Assembly: GCA_024529925.1 (NCBI GenBank)
Contig: JAFEUB010000735.1
Coordinates: forward strand, 1,860,001-1,924,000
Source of the DNA: Ophthalmolycus amberensis
Lineage: Eukaryota > Chordata > Actinopteri > Perciformes > Zoarcidae
Length of the DNA stretch: 64,000 bases
Direction: 5' to 3'
The position numbers and the translations under genes are program-made. Under the pieces are notes generated by a model, which was not told the DNA's origin, did not search any database, and was given only the letters and a program-made list of their open reading frames with translations. Positions 38,103 through 52,300 of the stretch are shown piece after piece. Position 1 is the stretch's first letter; each line of letters starts with the position of its first letter.

Positions 38103-39287
38103 AAACTATATCAACTTCAGGAATCAAGAAAGAAAACATGCCAGCTGCAATTCAGTCTTCACACCACTTCACATTTAAGGTGAAAATCACCTTCATAATT
38201 AACAAAATTATATATTAAAATAAACATCCTTCTCAGTGAAGCTTTAAGAAATAATTTAAGACAGCTAAAGTCTTACGGTGTGTTTGAGCCATAACCTTGA
38301 GCCTGTAACTGTAATTGAATTCCAATGCTGTCTTCTTAAAGGAAGCCAAATCTCTTTTTGTTTTAAGCCTTCTCACTTTAAACTGACTGTCGGCACATTT
38401 CGTTTTTGGTTGGGAGAGCCTCAACACAACATTGTATGTTGACATGGTTATAAATGTTTTGTTACCAAAACCTCTCCGTAGATAATCATCTCTTCGAGCC
38501 ATTGTGAGCCATGACTCTATATGCACTTTATGAAACACAAATATCGAGCTGTTACAGGGTGTTGTGAAGGTTTGCTTTAGCTTAATGTATTGTGCAATTT
38601 AGTACATTTGGCTCCTCTTTGTCTAATATTTTTGTGAATAGTGAGTTGGATGTCTACTGTCTGGTTTACAAAGTATATTTTACGGTATAATGGGTCATGT
38701 AAATGTTAAATGAAATAAGAATTATTACAATTTATTAGTAATTAGTTTTGTGATGAAATGAATCTAATAAACTATATGTCAGATTAATCTTCATTTGATG
38801 AAGTCACATATTTTTCATAGAGTGGGGTGAAAGGTGACATTTCTCGGTGCTCATAGCAGCAAAACGGGTTGTTCTGAAACGTAAAGTCCTGTGAATTTCC
38901 AAAATGGTGTCTTATTAAAAAACTGTAATCAAGTACAATTTTGAGTTACTTTGCTTGAGTATGTCCTTTTTTTACCTCGACTTCACATTTCAGAGGCAAC
39001 TCTCTGCTTCACTACATTTAGCTAAAGTTACTGATTCCTTTTAAGAATATGATTTTACATCCAAAACAACATGAGTTAAGCTTATCAGGTACAATACATT
39101 GTTTTGTTTTGGCTTGTGAGCACTTGGAATTGAATGCAGGGCCTTTACATGTAACTGAGTATTTACACATTGGAATGTTGGTACTTTTATTTGGGTAGAG
39201 GGATCTGAATACTTCTTCCATCACCAGAGAGCTGATGTGAACAGATATCATAATCAAATTTAAATGTTGGTCTTACAGTACGAGCTC

Positions 39288-39506
39288 ACTTCAAATCACA
39301 TTCATGAGACAATTTGTCTAATTTCAGATGAGATTTTAGAGGAAATGGTGCTTAGTTACAAATTCATTTCACTACAGGTTAATGACCACCTCAAGGTGTC
39401 ACTCAGAGAGTACCAGAACATTCTGATGTAGCATTTCAAAATGAAAGCCCTTCAAAATCTCATTCATGAGCGAACTTCAAATCAGATTCATGAGACAATT
39501 TGTCTA
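39288..39506 (+). repeat. Pair of 33-bp direct repeats
   Basis: ACTTCAAATCA(C/G)ATTCATGAG followed by ACAATTTGTCTA occurs at 39288-39320 and 39474-39506 with one mismatch. A partial third copy, TTCAAAATCTCATTCATGAG, lies at 39451-39470. The origin is unknown. Confidence 0.85.
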
Positions 39507-40128
39507 CAGTAATAACAAGCTTTCGGCCAAACGAATGGCAGAAATTGGATTATTTTGTCTCTCCCTGCATGACTGTAAAACTTTTTGCAGAAAACTGAAT
39601 TGCAAGTTCATCATATCACGAGTAACAATAAACTATAAGATGGAAATGCCAGTCTAGGTTTGAGGTGGTTTAGAAACAGTATCAACACATTACAGTTTGT
39701 CCACCACAGAGCACTGCAAGTTCATTTTTTACGCTGTGAAATGTCCCACTCAGCCACCTCGGTCACAGTTCTTGTGCTTTGTTTTCAGAGTAGCTATAGA
39801 TTTTAAGTATGGATGGACAACTTCAATGGGGTCTGTGCCAATTCTGTGTATAGGCTTAAATGCCCAAATATCAGTTCCTGGATTTTTTGTTTAAAAAAAG
39901 ATGTATTACTAAGCCAGTCATTTTAAACTGGATAAATGAATCACAGTTTGGTTTTAACTCCAACAAAAACCCACTTAATTGACCTGATGGCTGATCAAAC
40001 CTCCTCGAAAGCTGTGACACAACTTTGTAGACGCGGGGATACGGCTCTATTGTGGGACATAATCCTGTTCGTGTCGAACGCTTGAGGCCTAAATCCAAAA
40101 CCAAACCCAGCTGATGACAGCCCAGATG

Positions 40129-40136
40129 TGACGTCA
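40129..40136. promoter_or_regulatory. inpp5b: CRE-like palindrome TGACGTCA in the inpp5b promoter region
   Basis: A perfect TGACGTCA followed by GCGCGGGCGCG lies about 220 bases before the inpp5b start codon, in the only locally CpG-rich patch (about 40125-40330). This fits a TATA-less housekeeping promoter with a CREB/ATF site. The transcription start itself is not determined. Confidence 0.5.
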
Positions 40137-40354
40137 GCGCGGGCGCGATCCCGAATCAGTGCGTGGCAGACTGGGCCGAGCCAGCAGCGCAGGAGGAAGA
40201 AGAAAGTATCGGAAAGGGAATAATGTCGGATTGCCCCGGGACCTTGAAGAGTATCTGTGTGTTTAAAGAGGAACAACTGGAGTAACTCGAATCTCCGCGT
40301 ATTGTCGAGTGTGGGAGGCGTTGGAGAGGAGAACTTGTCACACAGGTCCTCGCT

Positions 40355-43300
40355 ATGGATCAATCCGTCGCAATTCAGGAAACTTTGGAGAGGGAAGAAA
40401 ACTGCATCATAGTATCCTTTGAGACGTTAATGCGCTGGTGAATCGCTTGTCAGCACTTCAAAGGAAGGAGTATGCCTCAAACTAAACTGGACTAACTCCG
40501 TTGGAGAGTACCAGAGCTCGGAGAGGGGCTTGTGAGATTAAGGCTCTCGGTTGACATCTATCAATAAATAGCAGCCTACAACACTTGGGCTGTGACTATA
40601 ATCCAGGCGACGTATTTACAGTGCGCGTAGTTTACAGCACGAGTGTAGCCAAATCGGGTGTGACTGACTTCCCAAGGATTTGGGCCAACTTTTGTAGTGA
40701 GACGTTTCATCCACAAGGTGGCAGCTTTGTGTCACCAACTGCTGCTTTGTCATAAAGGAAGAGATATAGATCCTTCACCTAATAACAACATGAGAAGTAC
40801 TTTTAATGCAGCAGACTTGTATAATGTAATATTTGACGATTATTGATGACCACTAGCCTTTAAACAGCATTTTAATGTTGTGTATGGTGGAGGTTATCTT
40901 AACTATTTTACATTCTGTTAAGCCGCTTAACGTATCCTATTTTATATTCTGCTGATGCAGTTAATATGTAAATTATTAATTTGTAAGGTAACTAAATATT
41001 TCAGATAAATGTAAAAATATATACATTGTGTAGAGGAATTAGTATAAAATGGAAATACTCTGGGACACCTAACACTTGTTATGCTGTATTAAATAAAGAA
41101 TAAGTTGAAATGAGGGTAAGGTCATGGTAAAATGTGAAATATAAGGTGCAACTGAAGGAAAACCCATGAACATATTTCCACTATATCCTTAACTAAACTG
41201 TAAACATGCTGTCCAATGTGACGTCTTCTTTGATAACCTTACAGAGAGCAGACTGCTGGGATTGGTGGAGTCTACAAAAGAGCATGCGTGAGTTTTAAAA
41301 TGTAGTATAAATGTAGTTATAATATGGCTGTATTATTGTACAATATGCTTGTATTCAAAGGCTAATGTAGAGAGAGGGAGTGACAGGATTGTGCAACGTC
41401 ACAAACTGGCCTAAAGAAATGACCACAGAGTTGCATCCTCATGTCTGACACAGAAACCCAAATTATATATCATACGAAAAAAATGGTGTTTACTGCAGAG
41501 CTGCACGCCTGTATCGGCTTGCATTATATTTAAAAGTAATTTTGTTGTGCCATCCCCATGCATGTGCCTTCAGACTGCTAACTAAATCCAATTTTAACAT
41601 TTTGTAGAATCTTTATTTATACCCATCGAAGGATGGCTGTCACTGCTGATGACGTGTCACTGGAGGACATCATACCCATCTCCCTCGACTTCGCTGTGGT
41701 GGAGGGTGAGCTGCGTTCATATGTTGCATTGCCAACAGACGGGCAATTAAAAAGGAGAGAGACAGATAATAATGTGTTCCTCAAGATAACTATTGTTTCT
41801 AGTGAAAAAATGTCATGGTAGTAATTTATCTAAAGGGCCCTTACACAATTGTCATGCTGCACTCTTTTTCTTTTCTTTTTTCTTCTTTTTTTTTTTTTAA
41901 AGTTTCCTCACCAGAGCAACTTGCAGTTGTGGGTGAGTTGCACTCATTAACATTACAGCTCTATCATGAAATGCTACATAACTGATCCACTGCATGAAAT
42001 TGAACATCACATTGTTTCCTGTGTTCATATCTGATTCTAGGTGCCGATACTAAAGTGAGAGTCAGTTTCCAGGAAGAGGATTTAGAGCTCAGACTTCCCT
42101 TTGGCTCCCACTCGCGTTTGTTCCTCAGTGAGGTCAACAGGGCGTGGAGTGGTAGGTCAGCCTTCAGAGATGTGTGATATTTTCTCAAGACACACAGCTC
42201 TAATTTATTTTACTGAGAATGGTCACAGCCTTTGAAAAATTCTACAGTTTGGGGAAATTTACAGAGAAAAATGCCCTTTGAAAATGAGTTTAACTGAGAT
42301 GACATTGGCAAGGAAACTGCGTGTGGGGAAAATACTATTCATTCAAACAATGCAGTATCTTGGACCCTCACTTATTTTCATGCATTTGGGTTTAGCAGTT
42401 CATATCTTTTACATTTTTTCTTGTCCGAGCAACAGGAAGTGGATGCGCCGAAGAAGTCTAAATAATCTGCTGCTCTAATCATCTGTTTTCGGAGGAAACC
42501 TGCTCAGCCAGTCTTCAGTTGCCTTCAGGCTTACATTATGTGGCAAACTTAAACAGACCTTTTAGTTTTTAAATTTGACAGTTTACAGGAAAATGTATTC
42601 AAAAAACGGTACACAAACACATTCTTTGAGACAGTTGGTGGCTGTGGTTCACAATTAACACCATTTTAGAACTACACACTGGTGGTGTCACTTCGGCTGT
42701 CAGTTACTGGGTGTGTACATGATGCATGGCTGAGAAAAGAGAGAAAGAGAGAGAGAGAGAGAAGGGGTGGAGTTTGGATTGTGTACTCTCTTTGTCTTTT
42801 TTTACACTAAGTGTGAGCGTCATGCGAACAGTTTTAAAAAAGGACGTACATCTTCAGCTTTAATGCGTTTCTTGAACTGCTTTTTACTTTCTGCTTCCTG
42901 TGCATCTGAATGGAATGGGCCATTGAAAGGTTATTTTTGTTAGGGATGTGTCACCTTTGACACCGGCTCACTATTTTTCCCGGTGGAAACTCCACGTGAG
43001 CACGGACAACGACTGATGAATGTTGTTTTTTTGTGGTACTCTAAGATAAGCCACAAAGGCTTTGAACCGGGTGAGGGATACCAGTGATGGAACGATTGAA
43101 TGACATTGCACCTGTTGTTGTTAAAAGGAAGAGTGTGGGAAGTGGTAAAGGTAAGCAGATAAGAGTGAGATGTCTTTAATGCACTGCAGCGCCTGTAACT
43201 TGAAGCCTCATTTAAAGCAGTAGAGCACAAAGTTTGGAGCTGCTCTTACAAACTTGAAGTAAGACCTATATATATATATATAAGAGCAAGAAATAGAAAG

Positions 43301-46300
43301 ATGTTGCTTAGAAATACCGCTTTTTTATTTCTTTAATGGAGTAGATACTCTACTCTTGTTTATAGCATGAATCTTACCATTACTGTTGCTCTATCCTCAC
43401 CACTTTTGCCTCTTGTTGTATTCTTCACTGGCAAAGTATTGTGATTATCCTAACTTATTCTTATTCTCATGCTCTCTCTGTCGGTCTTTCTTCAGATGTT
43501 TGCAAGTCAACCACACAGGCACCCAAGTTTGAATGGATCAGCAAGTACCACAACGCCACCGGAGGCCAGGGAGTTGTCAAACAGGCCCTTGCCCCACTCA
43601 CTAAACTCAACCAGCACCGGAAAACAGGTTTGTAATTTATTTCTATTTGCAGAATTTCACAGCCAGTTCATGTCCAATAAAACTTCAGTAAAATGGAATA
43701 GGTCTATCAGTATTTGTGCAGTGGATGACATGAGATGCTCGTCTTTATCTCTTTGGTGTTTGCTCACGCAGATAAAAGTCTACATCAAAGGGTTTCATGA
43801 TGAAACCAGGTAGTTTTGAAAGCACCATTTCCTTGAAGTGCAATTGGCCCAACCTGTGTATGAGTTGTAACAAATGCACTCATAACTGTCAGAGAGCCAT
43901 GTGGAGGAGGAAACCAGTCACAAAATAGGCTTAATGTGTCAGCAGAATAGACACAAGTGTAACTAATGACACTAATTATGGCTCCATTTCATTTACGCGT
44001 AATGGCAGCGAGCCAGCATGGCCGACAGCAACATTATTAAAACAAATTAAATCGTCAGAGTAATAAGTTATAAAAATGCCGGGCTATATGGTAGGTTTTT
44101 AAAAGTTTTTGTTTTTTGTTTTTTAAATGTGGCTTAAACTAAGCTGATGTGATGCTGAAGGGTGGTATGTTCTACACTGGAACTTAGACAGCAAAATTAT
44201 GCTATGATTTGACCCATAACAACATTCGGTTGCCGAAATAATGTGGCGTTTTGTAAGTAAAGTACCTTCTACTTCTAAAGTAACAATATAGACCAATTTT
44301 ACATTTGTAAACTTGACCTAAGCTGACATGAAGTAAAGCTATGGACCCAGGCTGTTCAATGCAATTCATTTTGAAATGGTCTGTACAAAGAATACAAATA
44401 CTATACTATACAAATAATTGTTGGCTTTTTATATGTAAAGTTTGTTTACTTTGTCTTTCATGTTGATGGCCAATTTCACACAGATTTCATTCCACATGAT
44501 GTTTTTGCATTTTAGATTAGAGCCATACTGTTTATAACACGCATGTTAATGCAAATATATATATATAGTGTAAAAAGTATGTCAAGGAACAAACAAAGAT
44601 GTAATGTTCATATGCAAATCATGCCACGTTTTGCATCCATCTGGTTCTTACAGGGTGTTAAAATAAGCTATATAAGTATTTATTCAATGTATTTATCTTC
44701 TTGAAATGCAAGAGCTTAACTTCCTTTCGTGATACCGCTGTGGTGAAGCATTTTCCGGTCGCGTTATCTACATACTCGATGTGTTTGTTCAGCCTCCCGT
44801 CTCTGCAGCGAGGGAAGGCAAACTCCTCCCACGACCATGTTAGCATGGGTAGGTCTGATGCACACTGGACATTGCTCCTCTGCACAGAATGCGTGGGAGA
44901 TGTCTAGGGTGATGAGAGACTCTGGTATGAAAAATATTCCTACATTTGTTTATTTTTGAATGGGTGGTGAAAGGAAATGCCATCGCACAAATCTGTGGCA
45001 TGCAGTCTACGCTAATTAGCTAGCTTTCTAGCTAACTTAATGGTAGCGTGTGGTAACGTTAGTCCTTATTTCAAAGAAGCTAACTTTAGCTAAAGGGGAC
45101 AGTATTCGTCAGGCGCGATAATAGTTTGTTTTTTAAATCCTAATTATATTGTTAATGTGATATGTTCCTGCTTCAATGTGAAGCTATCGGGGATGTTAGC
45201 CCACATAGACGGTTAGCTTAATACACTAGTTTACGGCTGTTATTAACTAGTCCTGTTCATGGTGTTGCTGTGTGACAGAAAATTACACACCTGCTGTGGT
45301 TGGTGGTGCAATAACGTGTTTTGGAGAATTGTGTCATCCATTAGGACACTGGTTGTGTCTCGCTTCTCAGTGTGCTACTCTATTTTCTGCCTGTTTTCAG
45401 TGAAGAGACTTCCACTTGAGGGTCATCCTCTAAGCTAACTTGTTAGCCTGTTAGCTTAAATCAGTGGTCTGTAAACTTTCTTCTGGCCTCTCAATGAGAT
45501 AAAGGTGGCTTACTTGCTGTCTGCTTTTTGTTTGTTTTATTTACAACGGTTGACAAGAGAAGTAAATCACAGAATGTGTTCTCCTGCAGTTTATTACCTG
45601 TCGTTTTATCATGGGGGGGGAAGTTGTTCAATGTTGAACTTTGTGCAGATGTAGTTAAAGACTCTTTTAATACTGAAGAGCCTGAGCCCTGATATAACTT
45701 TACATTTATGCTGACTTGTGATCGACCACAGATAGGCGTGTGAAACTGCAGTTAGTCACACTTCATGCCACTTACTCAGCAGGAAGGTAGGATATGCCAT
45801 GAAATAGCAACGAAGCTCACACACTAAAGCCTCATTGGTTTAGGTGCTGGTTGCAGTAATGGTTAGGTTTAAGTAACTCACTAATGATAAACCATAGAAG
45901 TCCTATGCATTGTGTCATAGCTGTCTTCGGCAGGTTGCAAACAGCAGTGAACAGTCTCAAGCAGTATTGTTTATTAGTCGGTGTATTGTTGATATATCCG
46001 TGTCCAGTCAGTTAATGTCAGTGTATTTGAGCCGTGGGGTTCTTGCGTTGAACGCTGCATCGTAGGTTTCAGTTTGCCAAGTAAAGGTCATGTTAATAAC
46101 ACGATTACAAACATGGAAGCGTATACGTATCTCATCTTTTGGGTCGTGTTGGTCAGGTGCACCCTGAATGTAGTCTGCTTCAACTTTGTAGAGTTTAATT
46201 TCCCATTGAAAGAACTTGGCTTTCCCTTTCAGAGCAGCCAGCTGTGTTCCCTGCCAAGCTGCAGGAGACAGGGGCCATGCTGTCTCATACTTCACACGAG

Positions 46301-49300
46301 CCCATTAGCTCCAGCTACTTAGGATGCAATAACTGTAACACACTGCAAAAGGCAGCCTCAGTCCATTGACCACAACAACCGAGCTGTGACACGGCACTTT
46401 TTTGACTGACGTGTGGTACTGTTTGTTTTTATTCTTCGTGATGATTATGTATTCTCCACATTAGTTTGTTAAAGAGTTGAAATATGGGTTTACCAAGGGT
46501 TGGGTTCTTTCTCATTAGAGTGAGTCGTCCCAGGCTGTTGATACCTGCGGCAGAGTTTAAGATAATGTTAGTAGAAAGGTCTCCCAGAAGCTGGCACACA
46601 GTCTTAGCTGACAACCTGCAAACAATATATTAGTTTGTGATTCAAAGCAGGCAGTGCTAATGGACCTCATGTACAATTGTGCTGTAATATTGTCGTCAAC
46701 CTTTATGCTCTGTGTTTAACATTGTGAACAAGTTTTTAAGAAAATGAATCTCCCTTTTCTCTCCTGCTCTTCCCCAACAGAGAAATCGTCGGAAAAAAAG
46801 GGAAGTTCCGAAAAGGAGAAAGGTGCTAACAGCGGCACGCAGAATTCCAAACAAGCCTATGCCGTCCCAGAGAGGTACGGCCTTTTTTAATGTTTGTATC
46901 CATGTGTACTTGCAAGCAGTCTTCTTTGGTGCATTACCGCCAGCTGTAGATCAGTGGAATAGTGTGAAACCATTGACAGGAATGTGTATCGCATCACTTG
47001 CACGCTTGTGTTGCTACATGAGAACAATCACAATGGGATGGCACTCACAAAAAGCTAATCCATAGCACTACTAGAGCTACTTCACATGATACATTTTTAT
47101 CCTTACTCAAGTAAAGTAAAGTAGCTATTTTGAAGATAACTGCTCAGTAAAGCCTTATACATATACTATGTTTTACAACAGATACTGTGTGTACCTGTCT
47201 GGCAGCAGCTTGGTGATGAGCGTTACATTTATTTAAAGTTGCTAAAACCTGAAATGCAAATGTGCTCAGTTCTGTTGTTTAACCTGGAAGCCAGTGCTGC
47301 TATTTTGGATGGAATGCCTCTATACTCTAAGACGGAGTTCAGTTCCAGCGTATTCCTGGAAGAGTCCAGGGTCCGGACATATTACATTTCCTCCTCTCCC
47401 CTCAGCCTCATTCCATGTTGACAACATGGAAATAGAGCTTCACCGCATAGTGTGGGTTCCTGTTGTCACTGTGATGATCTCCTGTACATGAGGCTGTTAG
47501 TCTGGAGCAGAGTGTGACATCTCTGCTGATCCATACTTTTATTCCAGGCTTTTAGCAGTTGTAGTTAGGCTGGAGTATCCTGAATGAGACCTGGCAGCTG
47601 TCCATACAAACAGCCAAACGCATAGTTTATGATCATTTGTTCCCTCTGAAATCACACCAGTTTGACAAAATGACTCTCTTTCTATCTTGAACTGGCCCTC
47701 CTCCTCTCAACACCTCACTGTTATTTCTTCTCTCCGGGTCTCCAGTCGCGAGGACCGGGATGACCTGGTGCGCTCATCCAGCCACACCACCTCCAACAAA
47801 GCTCAGATACTGGCCATGCCTCAGTTCGGCCTGCGAGACAACCTCATCAAGTGTGAGCTGCTGAAGAATGAGAACCTTTACACGTACACGGAGGACTTCA
47901 GGTATTTTACTTGCTTGTTATGAATCTGGTTAAAAAAATGTACATGTGTTTGGCCGATTGGTGCAGCGACTTGGATGTAGAACTAGGTGATCATTAGGGG
48001 TGAATGGATACTGATTTCGGGCCATACTGACTAAGATAGCTGGCTCAGGTGTCGGTGACAATGGGGCTGATCTATTCTATTCCATTCTGTACTATATACA
48101 TTATATACGGGAATTCCTCGTGAAGTTTTGACCAATTAGTTGCTTCATTACAAAGGTTTACACTTGAATTTTAATTCCTGTTAATTTGCCGGTGCAAGAT
48201 TTAATATGTTAATCATAAATAACAAATCAGTAAAGTTATGTCAACGTATTTATTTCGTTTTAAAATGATATCAATAATGTGCTGATGTTTAGGTCGGGGC
48301 TTCTTTACAGTTGCGTTGAGCTAAACTTTGTTGACAAGTTAAGAGTCTCTCGGTTCATGCAGGAACAGAGGAGCCCACAGTGTGACTGTGAGCACAGTGT
48401 GGATCTTAAAGTGTTGTGTTGTGAAAGGAAGTCAGCATCTGTGGCTTTGTAGTTCTGTGTATTTGGGTCTTTGCTAAATTCAGCTCCACTGTCTCAGACA
48501 ATGTCAAAAAAACATGCACCAATGTAGGGCAGAAGCTCAGGTTGTTTTTATCAGATTCAAAATACCGGTAAGCGTTTGCTGAAGTCGGAGTCATGGTTCT
48601 GCTATGATGCCGACACTGCCTCCTGCTGGTAGAGCTGTGCCTTAATGTTTAAACCTTCATAAAGAATATAGCAGAGAATAAACAGGAGTATAGATATAAT
48701 GAAAGATGCTTTTATTTCCTCCCACGCACCAGACATGAAGCTCAGGTTCCTTGGAACTCTAACCTGTCTGAATGTGTTTGTGTTTGCTATGTGACCGACT
48801 CGCAACCTCTCCGGGGTGTTAGCCTACCTTTTCGCTGCCCAGGACTCTGAATAGAAATAAATAGACTTCAATAGTTGCCATCATCGGAAACAACGGATAT
48901 ACAGAAAAGGTTACATGTATGTGCGTTGCCTGCTTTCATCTCGTATAACCGTACATACTGAGAATGTACTGAAAATCTATGCTGATTAAGCAAATTAGAA
49001 GAAAGAAGCTAAGGAAAGCAGCAGTCTGTATAAAGTCAGCTCCGGCATGGTTCTAGTTAGCTGAGTGTATGGACATTGGGGCAGTCAGCACAAAATTCAG
49101 AGCTCTGTGCTGCTGTTGGGTCCTTTTACCAATTCTCACAATTTAGGTTACCTTCAGCAAGCCACTGAAGTTGCTGCTCAGAGGTCAAAAGATGATATTA
49201 TTCTCCAATACCTACAGCTTCTTTCTCGGCACATACAATGTGAACGGACAGACGCCGAAGGAAAGCCTCCGTCCTTGGCTGAGCTGCACTGCGACCCCTC

Positions 49301-52300
49301 CTGACATGTACTGCGTGGGGTGAGTACCGTTCACCCTGCTGGAGAATAGCCTCCCAGTTCTCTGCTTAATCCCGCTACACAGACAGATATTTCCTGGTGG
49401 AACCTCTGTGAGACGTATGCAGCCATTGATCCTGTTTTTAAGTAGGAGAGCAGGACCTCTCCTCAGATTCAGCGCTATGTGTGATCCTGCCTACGTTTGC
49501 AAAGTTTTGAGTAAAGTGAGCAAAGTACTGAGTAAAGCTAAAAAAAAAATCAACATTTTACCGTTTGCCCTTCCTGATAGTTTTCAGGAGCTTGACCTCA
49601 GCAAAGAGGCTTTCTTCTTCAATGACACACCCAAGGAGCTGGAGTGGACGAAGGCCGTGTCGGAGGCCTTGCACCCAGATGCCAAGTATGCCTTAGTAAG
49701 GAGCTCTTTTTTTTTCCTGTATTAATAAAGTTATTAACAGCGAGTTGGTGTGTGGACTGGGCCTGTGAACAGACCACTATATGTTATCTGTAGAGCTTGT
49801 TTAGCTCTTTTTTAACATGGATGCTGCTACCATAACTTTCTTTGATTGTGTTTGATGTGTTCTGTGTTACAGTAAACACAGTAGTAACTGTCTACATCAC
49901 ATTACGTGGATTATTACACTGGATATTCCCAAGGAACAGTCGTGATAGCCCTGCTTATGTGATGAGCTTAATGGGGCCTTGTATTTTAAGTTACTTTTTT
50001 GTCTTTCTCTTTCCCCGTGTTCACTTTCGTCTGCTTCCCTTTTCTCACAGCGCTGACTCTAGCTTGTTCGCTTCCTCCTTTCTTGGCTGTTTTCTTCTAG
50101 CGATTTCAGTCCGTCTGTGAGTCACACCGGCAGTATAATGTCGCGTCATTTCTTCATCCACTGTCAACTGAAGCACACTTGGCTGATCTGTAACTGACAC
50201 TGTGTAGCTCAACAAGCTGGAATATAAATGTTTTCCCCTTCACATCTGAATGTTTGACAGGGAGGCTTATCAAACTGTTTTTGCAGCCTCTCATGCACAA
50301 CTACTTTGTATTCTGGGATGTGCTTTTCACTTCTGTTTTCCTTGAGATAAGGCAGGAGATGACAGTAAATGTCTTCAACTGTAAATGTCGTCATTGTTCA
50401 CTGTAGTTGCGGGTGAAAAACAGTTAAGAAGCTGATGTAAACAGCAAAAAACTGTATGAAAGCACGTTTCATGTGGCTGCAGGGTCAAGTGAACTCCACT
50501 GTCTGCCATTTAAATAAAAGAATATCCAGCCAATATGCAGGTTACATTACTCGGTTAATCGTTTGACGTTTGTATTTCTACTCGTGTTCCGCTACAGGTG
50601 AAGTTGGTGCGACTGGTGGGCATCATGCTGATCTTCTATGTGAAGAAGAAGTATGCGCAGTTCATCTCTGATGTGGAGGCTGAGACTGTGGGCACTGGCA
50701 TCATGGGACGGATGGTAAGGACGGAATTTACAGGTCTTAATCTTTCATGCACTGATCCTCGTGTAAATACGCTGGTGTTGTGTATATTATAAGAAGCTAC
50801 ACCTGCACTGACGCCTCGCAGCAAGAGGGGCCCGGGTTCGATTCCCGGGCTAAACGGGCCTTCTGTGTGGAGTTTGCTTGTTCTCCCCGTGTCAGCGTGG
50901 GTCCTCTCCGTGTTCTCCGGCTTCCTCCCACAGTCCAAAGACCTGCAGCTTAGGTTAATTGATGACTCTAAATTCTGCAAGCAAAGGTGGATATATATAC
51001 TGTATATCACTGCATAATGCATTTTCTCTGAATCCTTTTGCAGGAGCTTTAAGTTGCGTTGCCTTCTATGTTATCTGAGTTTCTCGTTGATTCAAAGGGA
51101 AATAAGGGCGCCGTGGCCGTCCGGTTCCGCTTCCACAACTCTGATATCTGCGTGGTCAACTCTCACCTCGCTGCCCACATTGAAGAGTACGAGAGACGTA
51201 ATCAAGACTACAAGGACATATGCAGTCGTCTCCAGTTTCGCCAGCTGGACCCTACCCAGCCTCCACTTACTATCATGAAGCATGAGTATGAAATTAAACT
51301 ACACAGTTACATCATTTGTATTAAGTAGTTTCTGTATAGATGAAAATTCTTATCCAATATCCAACTGAGACGATATTTTCTCTCCATGTTTCTTTCTCAC
51401 CAGTGTGGTTTTATGGATCGGAGACCTCAACTACAGGATCACTGAGCTTGACGTCTCAAACGTGAAGGAGCTAATAAGCAAAAAGGACTTTGAGACCCTG
51501 CACAGTTATGATCAGGTGATTATCAATGTGGTACTCTGCTTTCTGCTATTTAAAAAAAAAAAAAAAAGTCTTTACTCATCACTGGTGTTTATGAGTCGTG
51601 ATACTTACCAGCTGCAAATGGTCCTCAGCTCAAGAGGCAGATCGATGAGAAGGCGGTGTTCGTTGGCTTTGTGGAGGGAGAGATTGATTTCCAGCCAACC
51701 TATAAATATGACACCGGCTCTGACAAGTGGGATACAAGGTAATCTCATACGAAGGCACGACTGCGAAACAGCAGAATGCAGCATTTATAGTACGATCATG
51801 TTCACAGTTAGAGTAAGGATAGTTGAAATGTCAAGTACTGCAACAATGAAACTTCTCCTGTGAATCTTTATCTCTCCATTTAAAGTGTGCTTTGTCTTTG
51901 TTCATGTCAAAACCAATGTAATGCAAATAGTGTAGGGCGTATCACACTTAAATGCAACACTTCAGCAACTGGTATTTTCTCTTTTTGTTATATCAGCTTG
52001 TCTTTCATGTTTCCCCCTTTTTTTTTTTTTTACATGTGAAGGGGCTTCTTGCTAATGAATCTGGAAAACTACAACAAACTTTAATTTGCACTCAAACCAC
52101 CCATATTTCTGTAACTGTAATACAATTACTTGAGTTTTAATATCTGGGCTTTCTTGTGCATTCAGTGAAAAATGCCGCGTGCCTGCGTGGTGTGACCGTA
52201 TCCTGTGGACAGGGAAGAACATCATGCAACAGCATTATCAGAGTCACATGACTCTGAAGACCAGTGACCACAAACCAGTCAGTTCCCTGCTTGTCATCGG

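Noticed and set aside
44658..44885. Minus-strand 75-codon frame beginning MQRSNVQC, with an internal MLTWSWEEF segment
   Set aside because: The composition looks protein-like, but it lies in an inpp5b intron, has no clear partner exon and matches nothing I know.
46008..46295. Minus-strand 95-codon frame in an inpp5b intron
   Set aside because: No domain, no splice context and no recognisable family.
50826..50850. tRNA gene
   Set aside because: Only the T-arm/B box is present; no acceptor stem, anticodon arm or cloverleaf. It belongs to a SINE-like repeat.
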